From the NCBI GenBank assembly GCA_045599185.1, contig JAZRVO010000015.1, positions 1 through 64,000 on the forward strand: DNA of 64,000 nt, written 5' to 3'. How positions within the stretch are numbered: position 1 is the first letter of the stretch; the number at the start of each line of letters is the position of its first letter. A model generated the notes under the pieces. It did not search any database, was not told the DNA's origin, and saw nothing but the letters and a program-made list of their open reading frames with translations. This document shows positions 32,956 through 41,507 of the stretch, one piece after another. The position numbers and the translations under genes were made by a program. Origin of the DNA: UBA1240 sp045599185. Its GTDB lineage: Bacteria; Spirochaetota; Spirochaetia; Treponematales; Treponemataceae.

Positions 32956-35061
32956 ATGAAAGCAGATGAAACATTTAACGGAAAAAACAGAAACTGGCTT
33001 AAACTGCCTTTCATTTTTCTGCTTTTTTTACAGGTTTCCGCTTTTGCCCAGGATTATTCGTTTTTTTTTCAGCGGCAAAACCTGCAAGACGGCTGGCTTT
33101 GGTCTGTTACCGGCGATTCTAAAGATTTTACCCCCGTTGATACGGCATTTTTCAGCGATTTGACAAGCCTTTTAAGCGGTAAAAAAAGCGGTACAATTTT
33201 CCTTAAAAACGAATTTTATCTTGACGACAACCTTAAAAACCGCGACATTTCCCTTTATCTTGGCAAGGTTAATTTTGCCGACAGAACCTACTTTAACGGA
33301 AAACTTATTGGTTTTACCGGCAGCTTTCCGCCGGAAGAGTTTTCCAGCTGGAATGTTTCTCGCTTTTACCAGATTCCGGAACATCTGATTGAACCGAATG
33401 CAAGAAACACGCTTCTGGTTGAAATTTATACAAACGGCGAAGGCTTTATCCAGAGTTTTCCGTTTGTAGCAGGAACAGAACAGGCAAAAAAAATTGCCGC
33501 GTGGCAGAATTTTATAAATTGCCGGGTTCACTTACTTTGTGCTTTTGCAATGCTTATAATTTCAGCAAGTTTTTTCCTGCTTTATCTGCGCCGCACCAGC
33601 GACAAAGAAAACCTGTATTTTGCAGCTTTCAATTTGTTTGCGGCCGTGCATTTAAGTCAATTTTACATTTTCGATTTGCCTTTTAACCCCAGCGAAATTT
33701 TTTCGTACCTTGTTTTTCAAAAAATCGTCGTAAAAAGTTTGCCTTTCCTGCTTTATTACCTTTTGGGCAGCTTTTCGGTTGAATTTTTGCAGAACAGCCC
33801 CGGCAAAACAATTGAAAAACTGCGCATTTCCTTTACCGTTCTGCCGGTTCTTGCAGTTTTGTTTCTTCCAAATTATCCGCTGCTAAAGGAAGTTTACAAA
33901 TATCTGGTGTGGCTAAGCGTTTTTCACCTGTTTTACGTTTTTTACCAGCTTATTCTGGCACTTCTGCGCAAAGAGCGAAATGCAAATTACCTGCTGCTGG
34001 CATTTTTACCGATGATTTGCGTTGCAATCGCCGATTTGGCAATTCATCAGGTTGCCAAAAGGTCAGAATTTGCCTATTTCAGCATTTTCGGCTGGATTCT
34101 GGTTTCGGCTTCGCTTCTGTTTATGCTGGTTTTGCGTTTTGTTGAAGAACAGAAACATACTGAGCAGATGAATGCGCTTTTTGAGAACATGGCACATCAG
34201 CGCAGTCTGGAACTTAACCGGGCAAACCAGATTCTGGAAGAAACCAACGGCGAATTTTCTGTTCTTAACATGGATTACAGCGAAGACCTTGCTCTGGCTC
34301 TTACCGTGCAGGGTCAGCTTTTTCCTGCGGTGCTGAAAAAAGAAAGCAATTTGCAGGGCTGGCAGATTGCCAGAACTTTTATTAAGGGCAGCAAGGAAGG
34401 CGGCAGTTTTTTTGATTTTTATACCGGCAAAAACGAAGAAAATGCAGAAGTTTTGAACGGTTTGTGCCTGTTCGACATAAATGCGCGCCACGTGCCCGGC
34501 GTTCTGCTTGGGCTTCTTGCAAAAAAAATGGCAAAAACTCAGTTTTATTCGGGCTTAAAGCAGCCGCTTGGCCAAACCATGGAATGCCTTAACGCCCAGC
34601 TTTTGCAGGTTTTAAGCCAGGGGCAGAACTTTTTAAGCGGCATAATTCTGCGCATAAATGGCGAAAGGCTGGAATACGTAAATGCCGGGCATTCTGCGCT
34701 TTTATGCCGCAAGGCAGGCGGCGAAATTTTAACGGCCAATTTGAACGAAAAAAATATTGAAGGCACGGCACTGGGGCTTTCCGGCCTTGACGAGCATTAT
34801 CTGGCACTGGCTTTTGGCATGAACGCCGGTGACTGCGTGCTTTTGTATTCAAATTCGCTTTTAGCCTTGCGCAACTTAAAAGGCGAAGAATATGGCATTG
34901 AATACTTAAAAACAAGTTTTGCCAATGCAAAAGGCGAAAGTGCTGAAGAAAAATTGAATTACATTCTTACCCAGTTCAATTTGCAAGGCGAAAGTGACGA
35001 CAGCGCCACCTTCGCCCGGGCAGAAAAAGACGTGGCACTTATTATTTTACAGTGCCAGTAA
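32956..35061 (+). CDS. 7TM sensor with SpoIIE/PP2C phosphatase domain
   Basis: The 701-residue protein starts with a signal peptide (cleavage near FAQD), then a jelly-roll sugar-binding-like domain (FADRTYFNGKLIGFTGSFPP, then RFYQIPEHLI), seven membrane helices (about residues 195-400), a short coiled coil, and a C-terminal SpoIIE-type phosphatase (LCLFDINARHVPGVLLG, VNAGHSALLCRK, LLYSNSLLAL). It probably senses an external ligand and dephosphorylates an anti-sigma antagonist. Some PP2C metal-site Asp positions look altered (SNSLL where S-D-G is usual), so activity is uncertain. The 3' end overlaps the convergent HAD gene by 15 bp. No kinase or antagonist gene is adjacent. Confidence 0.82.
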   Translation: MKADETFNGKNRNWLKLPFIFLLFLQVSAFAQDYSFFFQRQNLQDGWLWSVTGDSKDFTPVDTAFFSDLTSLLSGKKSGTIFLKNEFYLDDNLKNRDISLYLGKVNFADRTYFNGKLIGFTGSFPPEEFSSWNVSRFYQIPEHLIEPNARNTLLVEIYTNGEGFIQSFPFVAGTEQAKKIAAWQNFINCRVHLLCAFAMLIISASFFLLYLRRTSDKENLYFAAFNLFAAVHLSQFYIFDLPFNPSEIFSYLVFQKIVVKSLPFLLYYLLGSFSVEFLQNSPGKTIEKLRISFTVLPVLAVLFLPNYPLLKEVYKYLVWLSVFHLFYVFYQLILALLRKERNANYLLLAFLPMICVAIADLAIHQVAKRSEFAYFSIFGWILVSASLLFMLVLRFVEEQKHTEQMNALFENMAHQRSLELNRANQILEETNGEFSVLNMDYSEDLALALTVQGQLFPAVLKKESNLQGWQIARTFIKGSKEGGSFFDFYTGKNEENAEVLNGLCLFDINARHVPGVLLGLLAKKMAKTQFYSGLKQPLGQTMECLNAQLLQVLSQGQNFLSGIILRINGERLEYVNAGHSALLCRKAGGEILTANLNEKNIEGTALGLSGLDEHYLALAFGMNAGDCVLLYSNSLLALRNLKGEEYGIEYLKTSFANAKGESAEEKLNYILTQFNLQGESDDSATFARAEKDVALIILQCQ

Positions 35062-35697
35062 ATCGTTTACGGTAAAATTGGTAAAATCGGGAATTACGAT
35101 GGTGCTGTACGGCGCAACAAGTTCCCTGCTGTTGGTGGTGCTTAAACCAACAACCTTCATTTTTGCTGCGTGGCCGGCTTTTAACCCGTTAATTGAATCT
35201 TCAAAAACGTAGCTGTGCTTTTCATCGGTAGCAAAAATTGTTGCACCCAGCTGGTAACAGTCCGGGTTGGGCTTGCTGCGGGTAAAAAGTTCCGCAGTAA
35301 GTATGCAGTCAAACAAATGGGGCAGTTCCGGGTGCTGTTCATAAACGCTCTGCATTTTTGGCCGGTTGGAACTTGTAACGACGGCGCATTTAATGTTCCG
35401 TTCTTTAAGGCTTTCTACAAACTGCTGTGCACCGGCAATGTATTCCATCTGCATTTCGGCTTCAAATTTATTCAGTGCTTTGGTTATTTCTTCTGTAATT
35501 TTTTTGTCGTTGCCAAAAAACACTTCGTATATGTAAGTAAGCGACATGCCTTTAAGGGCTGTGCCGCTGTTCGCCTTGCCCAGATATTTTTCGCCCATGC
35601 TGTCCCAGAAAACGCTGTACTGGCTTTCGGTGTCTAAAATTACGCCGTCAAGGTCAAAAAGGGCAGCAATTGGTTTTTGTGTAAAATCTTTATTCAT
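35047..35697 (-). CDS. HAD-superfamily phosphatase, beta-phosphoglucomutase-like
   Basis: The 216-residue hydrolase has the four HAD motifs: AALFDLDGVILDTES (nucleophile Asp), VVTSSNRPKM, the Lys in RSKPNPDCY, and YVFEDSINGLKAG. A helical cap sits after motif I. It resembles sugar-phosphate phosphatases and beta-phosphoglucomutases. Start follows GGAAGGATTTTT. The downstream end overlaps the convergent sensor gene. Confidence 0.9.
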   Translation of the reverse strand: MNKDFTQKPIAALFDLDGVILDTESQYSVFWDSMGEKYLGKANSGTALKGMSLTYIYEVFFGNDKKITEEITKALNKFEAEMQMEYIAGAQQFVESLKERNIKCAVVTSSNRPKMQSVYEQHPELPHLFDCILTAELFTRSKPNPDCYQLGATIFATDEKHSYVFEDSINGLKAGHAAKMKVVGLSTTNSRELVAPYSTIVIPDFTNFTVNDLLAL

Positions 35698-35744
35698 AAA
35701 AATCCTTCCGATTTGTATTTTTTCTTCTATTATATATGCAAAAT

Positions 35745-37145
35745 TTATGCGGTGGTTTTTGCCAGCTGTTCTTCCATGCGCATTTTAGGCCGGGCTTTTA
35801 TAAAATAGCACACAACGTGGGCGCCAAAAGTTATAATCCAGCTTACCGGGTAGGAAATGTAAATAACTTCCTGAATGTGAAACTGCGGTATCTGAAAAAC
35901 GGTTGCAAGCCATATCAGGCGCAGTCCGCATGCACCAATAAGCGAAGTTATCATTGGCATTACCGAAAAACCCAAACCGCGCAGTACGCCAACCATCACG
36001 TCCATCATTCCGCAAAGGTAATAGGTGCTTAAAATTACTTTCAGGCGCACCATTCCGGCGGCAATAACCTGCGCACTGTCCGAATAAATGCCCAAAACCT
36101 GTTTGCCAAAAGCAAGAAGCAGCAAACCGCAGAAAGCACCGGCAAAAATTACGCAGAATTGTCCGCAGAAAATAATGCGCTTAATTCGGTCAAAGCGTTT
36201 TGCGCCGTAATTCTGGCTTACAAATGAAATTTCGCTCTGGTAAAATGCGTTCATTGCAAAGTAAACAAGGCCTTCTACTGTTTGGGCGGCCGCGTTGCCT
36301 GCCATTACAATTGCGCCAAAGCCGTTAACTGAACTTTGAATGACCGTATTTGACAGTGCAAAAACTACTCCCTGGCCGCCGGCTGGCAGTCCAACCTTTA
36401 TAATTTGCCGCATTTTTTCAGAATCAACTTTCAGTTTTTTAACTTCCAGGCGAATTATGGATTTTTCTTTTGCAAGGCAGCGCAAAACCAAAAAAGCAGA
36501 AAGCATTTGAGAAATAATGGTTGCCAGCGCAACGCCCACAACGTCCATTTTTAGCGGAATGACGAATATAAGGTTCAAAATTACGTTTAAAAGGCCGGAA
36601 CCAAGGAGAAAGTACAAAGGGCGTTTGGTGTCTCCGACGGCACGCAGAACGGCACTGCCAAAATTGTAAACCATGGTTGCCGTCATGCCCAAAAAGAAAA
36701 TGCGCAGGTAAAGGCTTGCCTTGTCAATAACTTCTGCCGGTGTCTGCATCAGTGCAAGAAAAAAAGGCGCACCAATTACGCCAATAACCGTTAAAATAAT
36801 GCCGCTGAAAATTCCAAGGCAAATTGAAGTATGAACGGATTTTACAACGTCTTCTGTTTTTTTTGCGCCGTAATATTGGGCAACAACAACGTTTGCCCCA
36901 ACAGAAAGCCCAATAAAAAGGTTTGTTATAAGGTTTATAAGTGCCGAATTGGAACCAACCGCGGCAAGAGAAGCATCGCCTGCAAACTTGCCGACAACAA
37001 CAACGTCGGCAGCATTGAAAAGTATTTGCAGAATGCCGGAACACATTAACGGCAATGCGAAAGAAAGCATTTGCCGTAAAATCGGGCCGTCGGTCATGTC
37101 CATTTGAAAGTTTCTGGAAGCGTTTTTAGCTTTTATCTGGCGCAT
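35745..37145 (-). CDS. MATE-family efflux transporter
   Basis: The 466-residue protein has 12 membrane helices with the MATE pattern: DMTDGPILRQMLSFALPLM at the start, FNAADVVVVGKFAGDASLAAVGS, and NYGAKRFDR at the second-half equivalent position. It exports cationic compounds or drugs coupled to ions. It is 47 bp upstream of the HAD gene on the same strand and may be co-transcribed with it. Substrate unknown. Confidence 0.92.
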   Translation of the reverse strand: MRQIKAKNASRNFQMDMTDGPILRQMLSFALPLMCSGILQILFNAADVVVVGKFAGDASLAAVGSNSALINLITNLFIGLSVGANVVVAQYYGAKKTEDVVKSVHTSICLGIFSGIILTVIGVIGAPFFLALMQTPAEVIDKASLYLRIFFLGMTATMVYNFGSAVLRAVGDTKRPLYFLLGSGLLNVILNLIFVIPLKMDVVGVALATIISQMLSAFLVLRCLAKEKSIIRLEVKKLKVDSEKMRQIIKVGLPAGGQGVVFALSNTVIQSSVNGFGAIVMAGNAAAQTVEGLVYFAMNAFYQSEISFVSQNYGAKRFDRIKRIIFCGQFCVIFAGAFCGLLLLAFGKQVLGIYSDSAQVIAAGMVRLKVILSTYYLCGMMDVMVGVLRGLGFSVMPMITSLIGACGLRLIWLATVFQIPQFHIQEVIYISYPVSWIITFGAHVVCYFIKARPKMRMEEQLAKTTA

Positions 37146-37293
37146 AATTCAATAGTAGCACAAGCAAAATAATTTTTGAACAACTTTAAGGCATGCTGAA
37201 AAATTACACATTGTAAAAAAGCACAAGCTTAAAATGTTAAAAATTCCGGTTTTTTTCAGCACTTTTCCATTTATTCAAATAGTATAAAAGTGC

Positions 37294-37330
37294 AAAAAAA
37301 AACAGGCTTCAAAAAGAAACCTGTTTTTTA
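37294..37330 (-). terminator. Terminator after the downstream tRNA-Lys
   Basis: AACAGG (37301-37306) and CCTGTT (37320-37325), followed on the minus strand by a long T run. Confidence 0.75.
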
Positions 37331-37403
37331 TGAGCTACACAGGATTCGAACCTGTGACCCACGCCTTAAAAGGGCGTTGCTCTACCTACTGAGCTAGTAG
37401 CCC
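37331..37403 (-). tRNA. tRNA-Lys (UUU), copy 1
   Basis: 73 nt; acceptor GGGCTAC/GTAGCTC with one wobble, T-loop GGTTCGAATCC, anticodon stem ACGCC/GGCGT with loop CTTTTAA giving anticodon UUU. CCA is not encoded. Identical over its whole length to 37471-37543. Confidence 0.96.
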
Positions 37404-37433
37404 ATCACGTTGTTTTTGCAATTTTTTTTGATG

Positions 37434-37468
37434 CGATAAAAAAAACATCTACAAGGTAGTAGATGTTT
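37434..37468 (-). terminator. Terminator after the upstream tRNA-Lys
   Basis: AACATCTAC (37444-37452) and GTAGATGTT (37459-37467) form a 9-bp stem, with a T run on the minus strand. It lies between the two tRNA-Lys genes. Confidence 0.75.
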
Positions 37469-37470
37469 TA

Positions 37471-37543
37471 TGAGCTACACAGGATTCGAACCTGTGACCC
37501 ACGCCTTAAAAGGGCGTTGCTCTACCTACTGAGCTAGTAGCCC
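37471..37543 (-). tRNA. tRNA-Lys (UUU), copy 2
   Basis: Sequence identical to copy 1 (anticodon UUU). This copy lies nearest the promoter at 37575-37603. Confidence 0.96.
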
Positions 37544-37574
37544 ATCGCATTGCTCTTGCGCTCAACGCTCCTAC

Positions 37575-37603
37575 AATATATTGAAAAACAAAAAATGTGT
37601 CAA
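37575..37603 (-). promoter_or_regulatory. tRNA-Lys promoter
   Basis: On the minus strand a consensus TTGACA (37598-37603), 17 bp and TATATT (37575-37580), about 25 bp before the tRNA. No second promoter is visible between the two tRNA copies. Confidence 0.85.
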
Positions 37604-37748
37604 TAGATTCTCTAAAAATTCAGGTAAAAACAATGCTTAAACAGCGGCAGGTTTTGCAATGCTTTTTTTAAAGCAAAATGTCTTTACCAAATCGCCAGTC
37701 TGCTTAATTTTCATAATGTAAATTAATTTTTTTTTGCTGCGTTTTAAT

Positions 37749-37777
37749 TTGAAGTATTATATAAACCAGATTATACT
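37749..37777 (+). promoter_or_regulatory. Putative chemoreceptor promoter
   Basis: TTGAAG (37749-37754), 17 bp, TATACT (37772-37777). Confidence 0.5.
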
Positions 37778-37848
37778 GTTAGTTGTCGCTATAAACTAAT
37801 TTATAGTATTTTATTGCGTCAAAAAGCCAAACATACAACGGGGGAGTT

Positions 37849-39492
37849 ATGGCATCAGGATTAAGCAAACGATTTTTTCCGTCTCACGAGTTTGTTCGCA
37901 AGCTGGATTACCGCACCAAAAACCAGCTTTCATTGCTTATTAACGGCAATCTTGGTTCAATCGGCATTTTTTTAGCATTCGGTACACTGTGCCTTGTTCA
38001 AAAGAAAACAGAAGTTGGCATTGTTGCCTTTTTGTCAGTCATCTGTTATTTCGTGTCTTTGTCTTTAATTAAAAGGGAAAAATTGCAGATTGCTACAATT
38101 TTTACAATTCTGGGATTTGTAGGCGCAACCTATGCCGTTACATTTGCTTCCACGGCATTAATGAACCCGCTGCTGCTTTACCGTCCTGTTCTGTTTATGT
38201 GCGTAGTTGCTGCCATAAACGCCTACATTGCTTTGGGTTTGCGCCAGATTATTATGTACTTTGTGCCCTGCGTCATACTTTGGGTTGCAAGCCTTTTAAC
38301 CATATACAAACCTCTTTTTGCAATGGATTTTTCCGAATCAATGTTCAGTTTTAGCATTAGTACGATTGCTTTAATTACGATAAACCTCATACTTTTCCTG
38401 AGTAACCGCTTTAACCGCCTTTTGATAAGCAAAAGCGAAGACGAACATACCAAGGCAAAAGTAATGCTTAAGGAAATAACCGTAGTTCTGGACGAAAGCA
38501 GGGAAGGTCTTTCTATCGGGCATAAACTTACGGATTCGGCAGAAAGGGCAAACGACGCCGTTGAAAAAATACAGGAAATTTACCGGCTTTTAACTGGTGA
38601 TGCGATAGAACTGAACAGAGGTGCAATCGATGTAAAAGGCGTCGGTAATCAGATTAATGCACAGGCCGGAGAAATGAAAGTCAGCGTGCAGGAACAGAAC
38701 GCTTCAATTACCCAGACTTCTGCGGCAATGACCCAGATTAGTGCCAACATTTCAAATATTTCGGCAATTGCTTCCAAACGCCGCGCCGCAATGAACGAAA
38801 TCGTTCAGGCTCTTTCCATGCAGCTCAGTCAGGTAAATGCTCTTGTTGAACAGATGAATCAGGTAAAAGAATCGTCTAACCGCATTGAAGCCTTTGTTTC
38901 TACCGTTGATTCCATTGCTAGCCAGACCGGCCTTTTGGCTATGAATGCTTCAATTGAAGCGGCACATGCCGGTACGTTGGGAAAAGGTTTCAGCGTAATT
39001 GCACAGGAAATTCGTAAGCTTAGTGAAGAAACAACCAAAAATGCCAGCCAGATTTCTGAAACTTTGCAGGATAACGGCGCACTGGTTCAGCAGGCAGCGG
39101 TTTCTGCCCACACAATGGCAAGTTTTACTTCAAAAAGTGCTCAGGACATTCGCAGTACGGTTGAAGCCATTGACGAAATTCTTTCCGGTATTGGCGAAAT
39201 GGACATAGGCACGCGGGAAGTTATGAAGGCATTGCAAAACATTGTAGATGAATCGCATAAAACTGCGGATTTGGTTGCAGGCGTTGTAAGCGAAATTTCA
39301 GATCAGGGCAGTTCGCTGGAAAATATTGCCAGTATTTCTGGCAACCTTGAACAGAGAATTGAAGGCTTGCAACACCAGATGGCACTTATTGGTACTTCAA
39401 TTGAAGAAATTAAAAGCGAAGCCGCGGCAAACGTAAACATGACTTCCAAAATGTCAGAATCCCTTGGCGATGTTTACGCCCAGTCCATTTAA
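37849..39492 (+). CDS. Methyl-accepting chemotaxis protein without periplasmic sensor
   Basis: The 547-residue receptor has about six membrane helices in its first 185 residues with very short loops, so the signal is sensed in or at the membrane. The cytoplasmic part is a long coiled coil with the receptor tip VDSIASQTGLLAMNASIEAAHAGTLGKGFSVIAQEIRKL (family consensus QTNLLALNAAIEAARAGE). There is no HAMP domain recognisable. It stands alone with a GGGGGAG ribosome site and its own terminator. It fits a motile organism. Confidence 0.9.
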   Translation: MASGLSKRFFPSHEFVRKLDYRTKNQLSLLINGNLGSIGIFLAFGTLCLVQKKTEVGIVAFLSVICYFVSLSLIKREKLQIATIFTILGFVGATYAVTFASTALMNPLLLYRPVLFMCVVAAINAYIALGLRQIIMYFVPCVILWVASLLTIYKPLFAMDFSESMFSFSISTIALITINLILFLSNRFNRLLISKSEDEHTKAKVMLKEITVVLDESREGLSIGHKLTDSAERANDAVEKIQEIYRLLTGDAIELNRGAIDVKGVGNQINAQAGEMKVSVQEQNASITQTSAAMTQISANISNISAIASKRRAAMNEIVQALSMQLSQVNALVEQMNQVKESSNRIEAFVSTVDSIASQTGLLAMNASIEAAHAGTLGKGFSVIAQEIRKLSEETTKNASQISETLQDNGALVQQAAVSAHTMASFTSKSAQDIRSTVEAIDEILSGIGEMDIGTREVMKALQNIVDESHKTADLVAGVVSEISDQGSSLENIASISGNLEQRIEGLQHQMALIGTSIEEIKSEAAANVNMTSKMSESLGDVYAQSI

Positions 39493-39524
39493 AAAACTTT
39501 TAAAAAATTGGTAAAAACATTAAA

Positions 39525-39552
39525 GGCTGCCCGTAAAGGGCGGCTTTTTTTT
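39525..39552 (+). terminator. Chemoreceptor terminator
   Basis: GGCTGCCC, loop GTAAA, GGGCGGCT and T8. Confidence 0.85.
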
Positions 39553-39656
39553 GTGCACCCGGCCTGCAAAACGGCAAAAACACCCTGCTTTTTTGCTGAA
39601 ACATAAATAACTTCGGGCTTTTTATGCGCGTAAACGGTTTAGCCCGTGCCATGCAT

Positions 39657-39685
39657 TTGAAAAAGAAATACGCTTTTTGTATAAT
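39657..39685 (+). promoter_or_regulatory. Leaderless promoter of the antiporter gene
   Basis: TTGAAA (39657-39662), 17 bp, perfect TATAAT (39680-39685). The predicted start near 39692 leaves about three bases before the ATG at 39695, and there is no ribosome site. Confidence 0.7.
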
Positions 39686-39694
39686 GTTTTTACT

Positions 39695-41422
39695 ATGAAT
39701 ATTTTTGCCAATATTTTACCCAAATTCATGCATTTTGATGTTGTAGCAAGCGGAAACCTTGTTTTTCTTCTTGCCATCATACTTCTGCTTGGTGCCCTTG
39801 GTGGAAAATTGTTCCAGATACTGCGCATTCCGCAGGTTGTAGGCTATATTGTTATAGGAATTATAATTGGCCAGTCGGGCTTTCAGGTTCTGGGTGCAAA
39901 CGTTATTGCTGCCCTTGACCCGGTAAGTTCAGTTGCACTGTCGCTGATTGGTTTTTTAATTGGCGGCGAACTTAAGATTGGCGTAATTAAAAAATACGGC
40001 AAACAGTTTGTAGGCATCCTTCTTTTTGAAGCAATCGTGCCTTTTTTTGTAGTTTCAATACTGGTTACGCTTATTGCCTATGTTTTTACAAAAGACCTTG
40101 CCACAAGCCTTTCTTTGGGTCTTATTCTGGGGGCAATTTCTTCTGCAACAGCACCGGCGGCCACAACAGACGTTTTAAGGGAAAACAGAACCCGCGGCCC
40201 GTTAACGACAACCGTGCTTGGAATTGTAGCAATGGACGATGCGGTTGCCCTTATTCTTTATGCAATTGCTTCATCTGTAGCATCTTCGCTTTTGGGCGAA
40301 ACTACCGGCAGTTTCGGAATGAAGCTTCTTTCCGTTGCCTACGACGTATTCGGTTCAATTGCACTTGGTTCGTTAATAGGCTTTTTGCTTAGCTGCATCG
40401 TGGTTCACACCATGAGCGACCCGGGGCGCATTCTGGCTTTTTCCCTTGGTGCAATATTTTTAGCCTGCGGCGCAAGCGCATTCCTTCACCTGGACAACAT
40501 TCTTGCCGCAATGTCCGTAGGTTTTTTTATGGCAAACTTTGCCCCGGCAAAAACCCGGCCGCTGTTTTCGCTGGTAGAAAATTTTACGCCGCCAATTTAC
40601 GTTTTGTTTTTTGTGCTTGTTGGCGCAAAACTGAATATATGGAACGTAAGTGCATATCTTGGTCTGATTGCCATTGTTTACATTTTCTGCCGCACCTTGG
40701 GTAAATCAATTGGTTCAAGGGTGGGGGCGTGGTTAACAAAAGCACCAAAAACCGTACAGCGTTACCTGCCGTGGTGCCTTTTAAGTCAGGCAGGCGTTGC
40801 CATTGGTCTTTCAATTGCCGCCGGCAGCGACTTTGCCAACAGTATTGGCCCGAACATTGTTCTTATAATTACGGCAACCACTTTTGTCGTTCAGCTTTTG
40901 GGCCCGGTTTGCGTGCGTTATGCGGTGGTTAAGGCCGGTGAATGCAACCTAGACATTTGCGAAGAAGACATCATTAAAAACTGCATTGTAAGTGATGTTA
41001 CGGCAGGCGGCCAGTCCGTTTGCAGCGAAAATTCGCCTGCAATTGTTGCAGAAACAGTAAGCTTAAGTTCAATTTTGCAAAGTTTCAGCCACAACATAAA
41101 TACAAACTATGCGGTTAAAAATGCGGAAGGCAAGCTTGCCGGTATAATTACCCTTGAACACCTTAAGGAAAGTCTTCAGATTATGGAACTTTCTGATGCG
41201 ATTATGGCAATGGACATTCTTGAACCAAGTGCTGCAACCTGCAAGCCCGGAGACGCTTTAAGCGACGTTGTTAAGGCTTTTGAAAGCCTTGATACTGAAG
41301 CTTTGCCTATTGTTGATGCAGACGGCAAGGTTCTTGGCATGATTGAACGGAATATTATCGACCATTACCTGCATGCACAGGTGCTGGCTTTGCACCAGAA
41401 GCTTGCAAGCATGGATGCCTAG
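39695..41422 (+). CDS. CPA2-family monovalent cation:proton antiporter with CBS domains
   Basis: The 575-residue protein has 12-13 membrane helices (KefB/NapA-like; QVVGYIVIGIIIGQSGFQV, then AISSATAPAATTDV at the ion site, and AMDDAVALILYAIASS) followed by a C-terminal pair of CBS-type modules from about residue 440 (INTNYAVKNAEGKLAGIITLEHL and DTEALPIVDADGKVLGMIER) that probably bind a nucleotide and gate transport. Start 39695 is preferred because the promoter -10 covers the upstream TTG codon at 39677. The role is likely pH or Na+ homeostasis. Confidence 0.88.
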   Translation: MNIFANILPKFMHFDVVASGNLVFLLAIILLLGALGGKLFQILRIPQVVGYIVIGIIIGQSGFQVLGANVIAALDPVSSVALSLIGFLIGGELKIGVIKKYGKQFVGILLFEAIVPFFVVSILVTLIAYVFTKDLATSLSLGLILGAISSATAPAATTDVLRENRTRGPLTTTVLGIVAMDDAVALILYAIASSVASSLLGETTGSFGMKLLSVAYDVFGSIALGSLIGFLLSCIVVHTMSDPGRILAFSLGAIFLACGASAFLHLDNILAAMSVGFFMANFAPAKTRPLFSLVENFTPPIYVLFFVLVGAKLNIWNVSAYLGLIAIVYIFCRTLGKSIGSRVGAWLTKAPKTVQRYLPWCLLSQAGVAIGLSIAAGSDFANSIGPNIVLIITATTFVVQLLGPVCVRYAVVKAGECNLDICEEDIIKNCIVSDVTAGGQSVCSENSPAIVAETVSLSSILQSFSHNINTNYAVKNAEGKLAGIITLEHLKESLQIMELSDAIMAMDILEPSAATCKPGDALSDVVKAFESLDTEALPIVDADGKVLGMIERNIIDHYLHAQVLALHQKLASMDA

Positions 41423-41507
41423 CATTTTTTTGTTTTGCCTGCCGTTTACAGCAAACTGCAGGCAAGGCAAAGCCAAGGCTTAAAATGCCTGCGCACTTTG
41501 CACTGGT

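Noticed and set aside
37331..37543. The two tRNA-Lys copies with similar flanks as a CRISPR-like or transposon repeat
   Set aside because: The repeat unit is a complete tRNA with cloverleaf pairing; only two copies exist and the flanking hairpins differ.
41437..41466. Hairpin TTGCCTGC/GCAGGCAA as a terminator after the antiporter
   Set aside because: The T run precedes the hairpin on the plus strand and no T run follows on either strand, so it does not look like a terminator.
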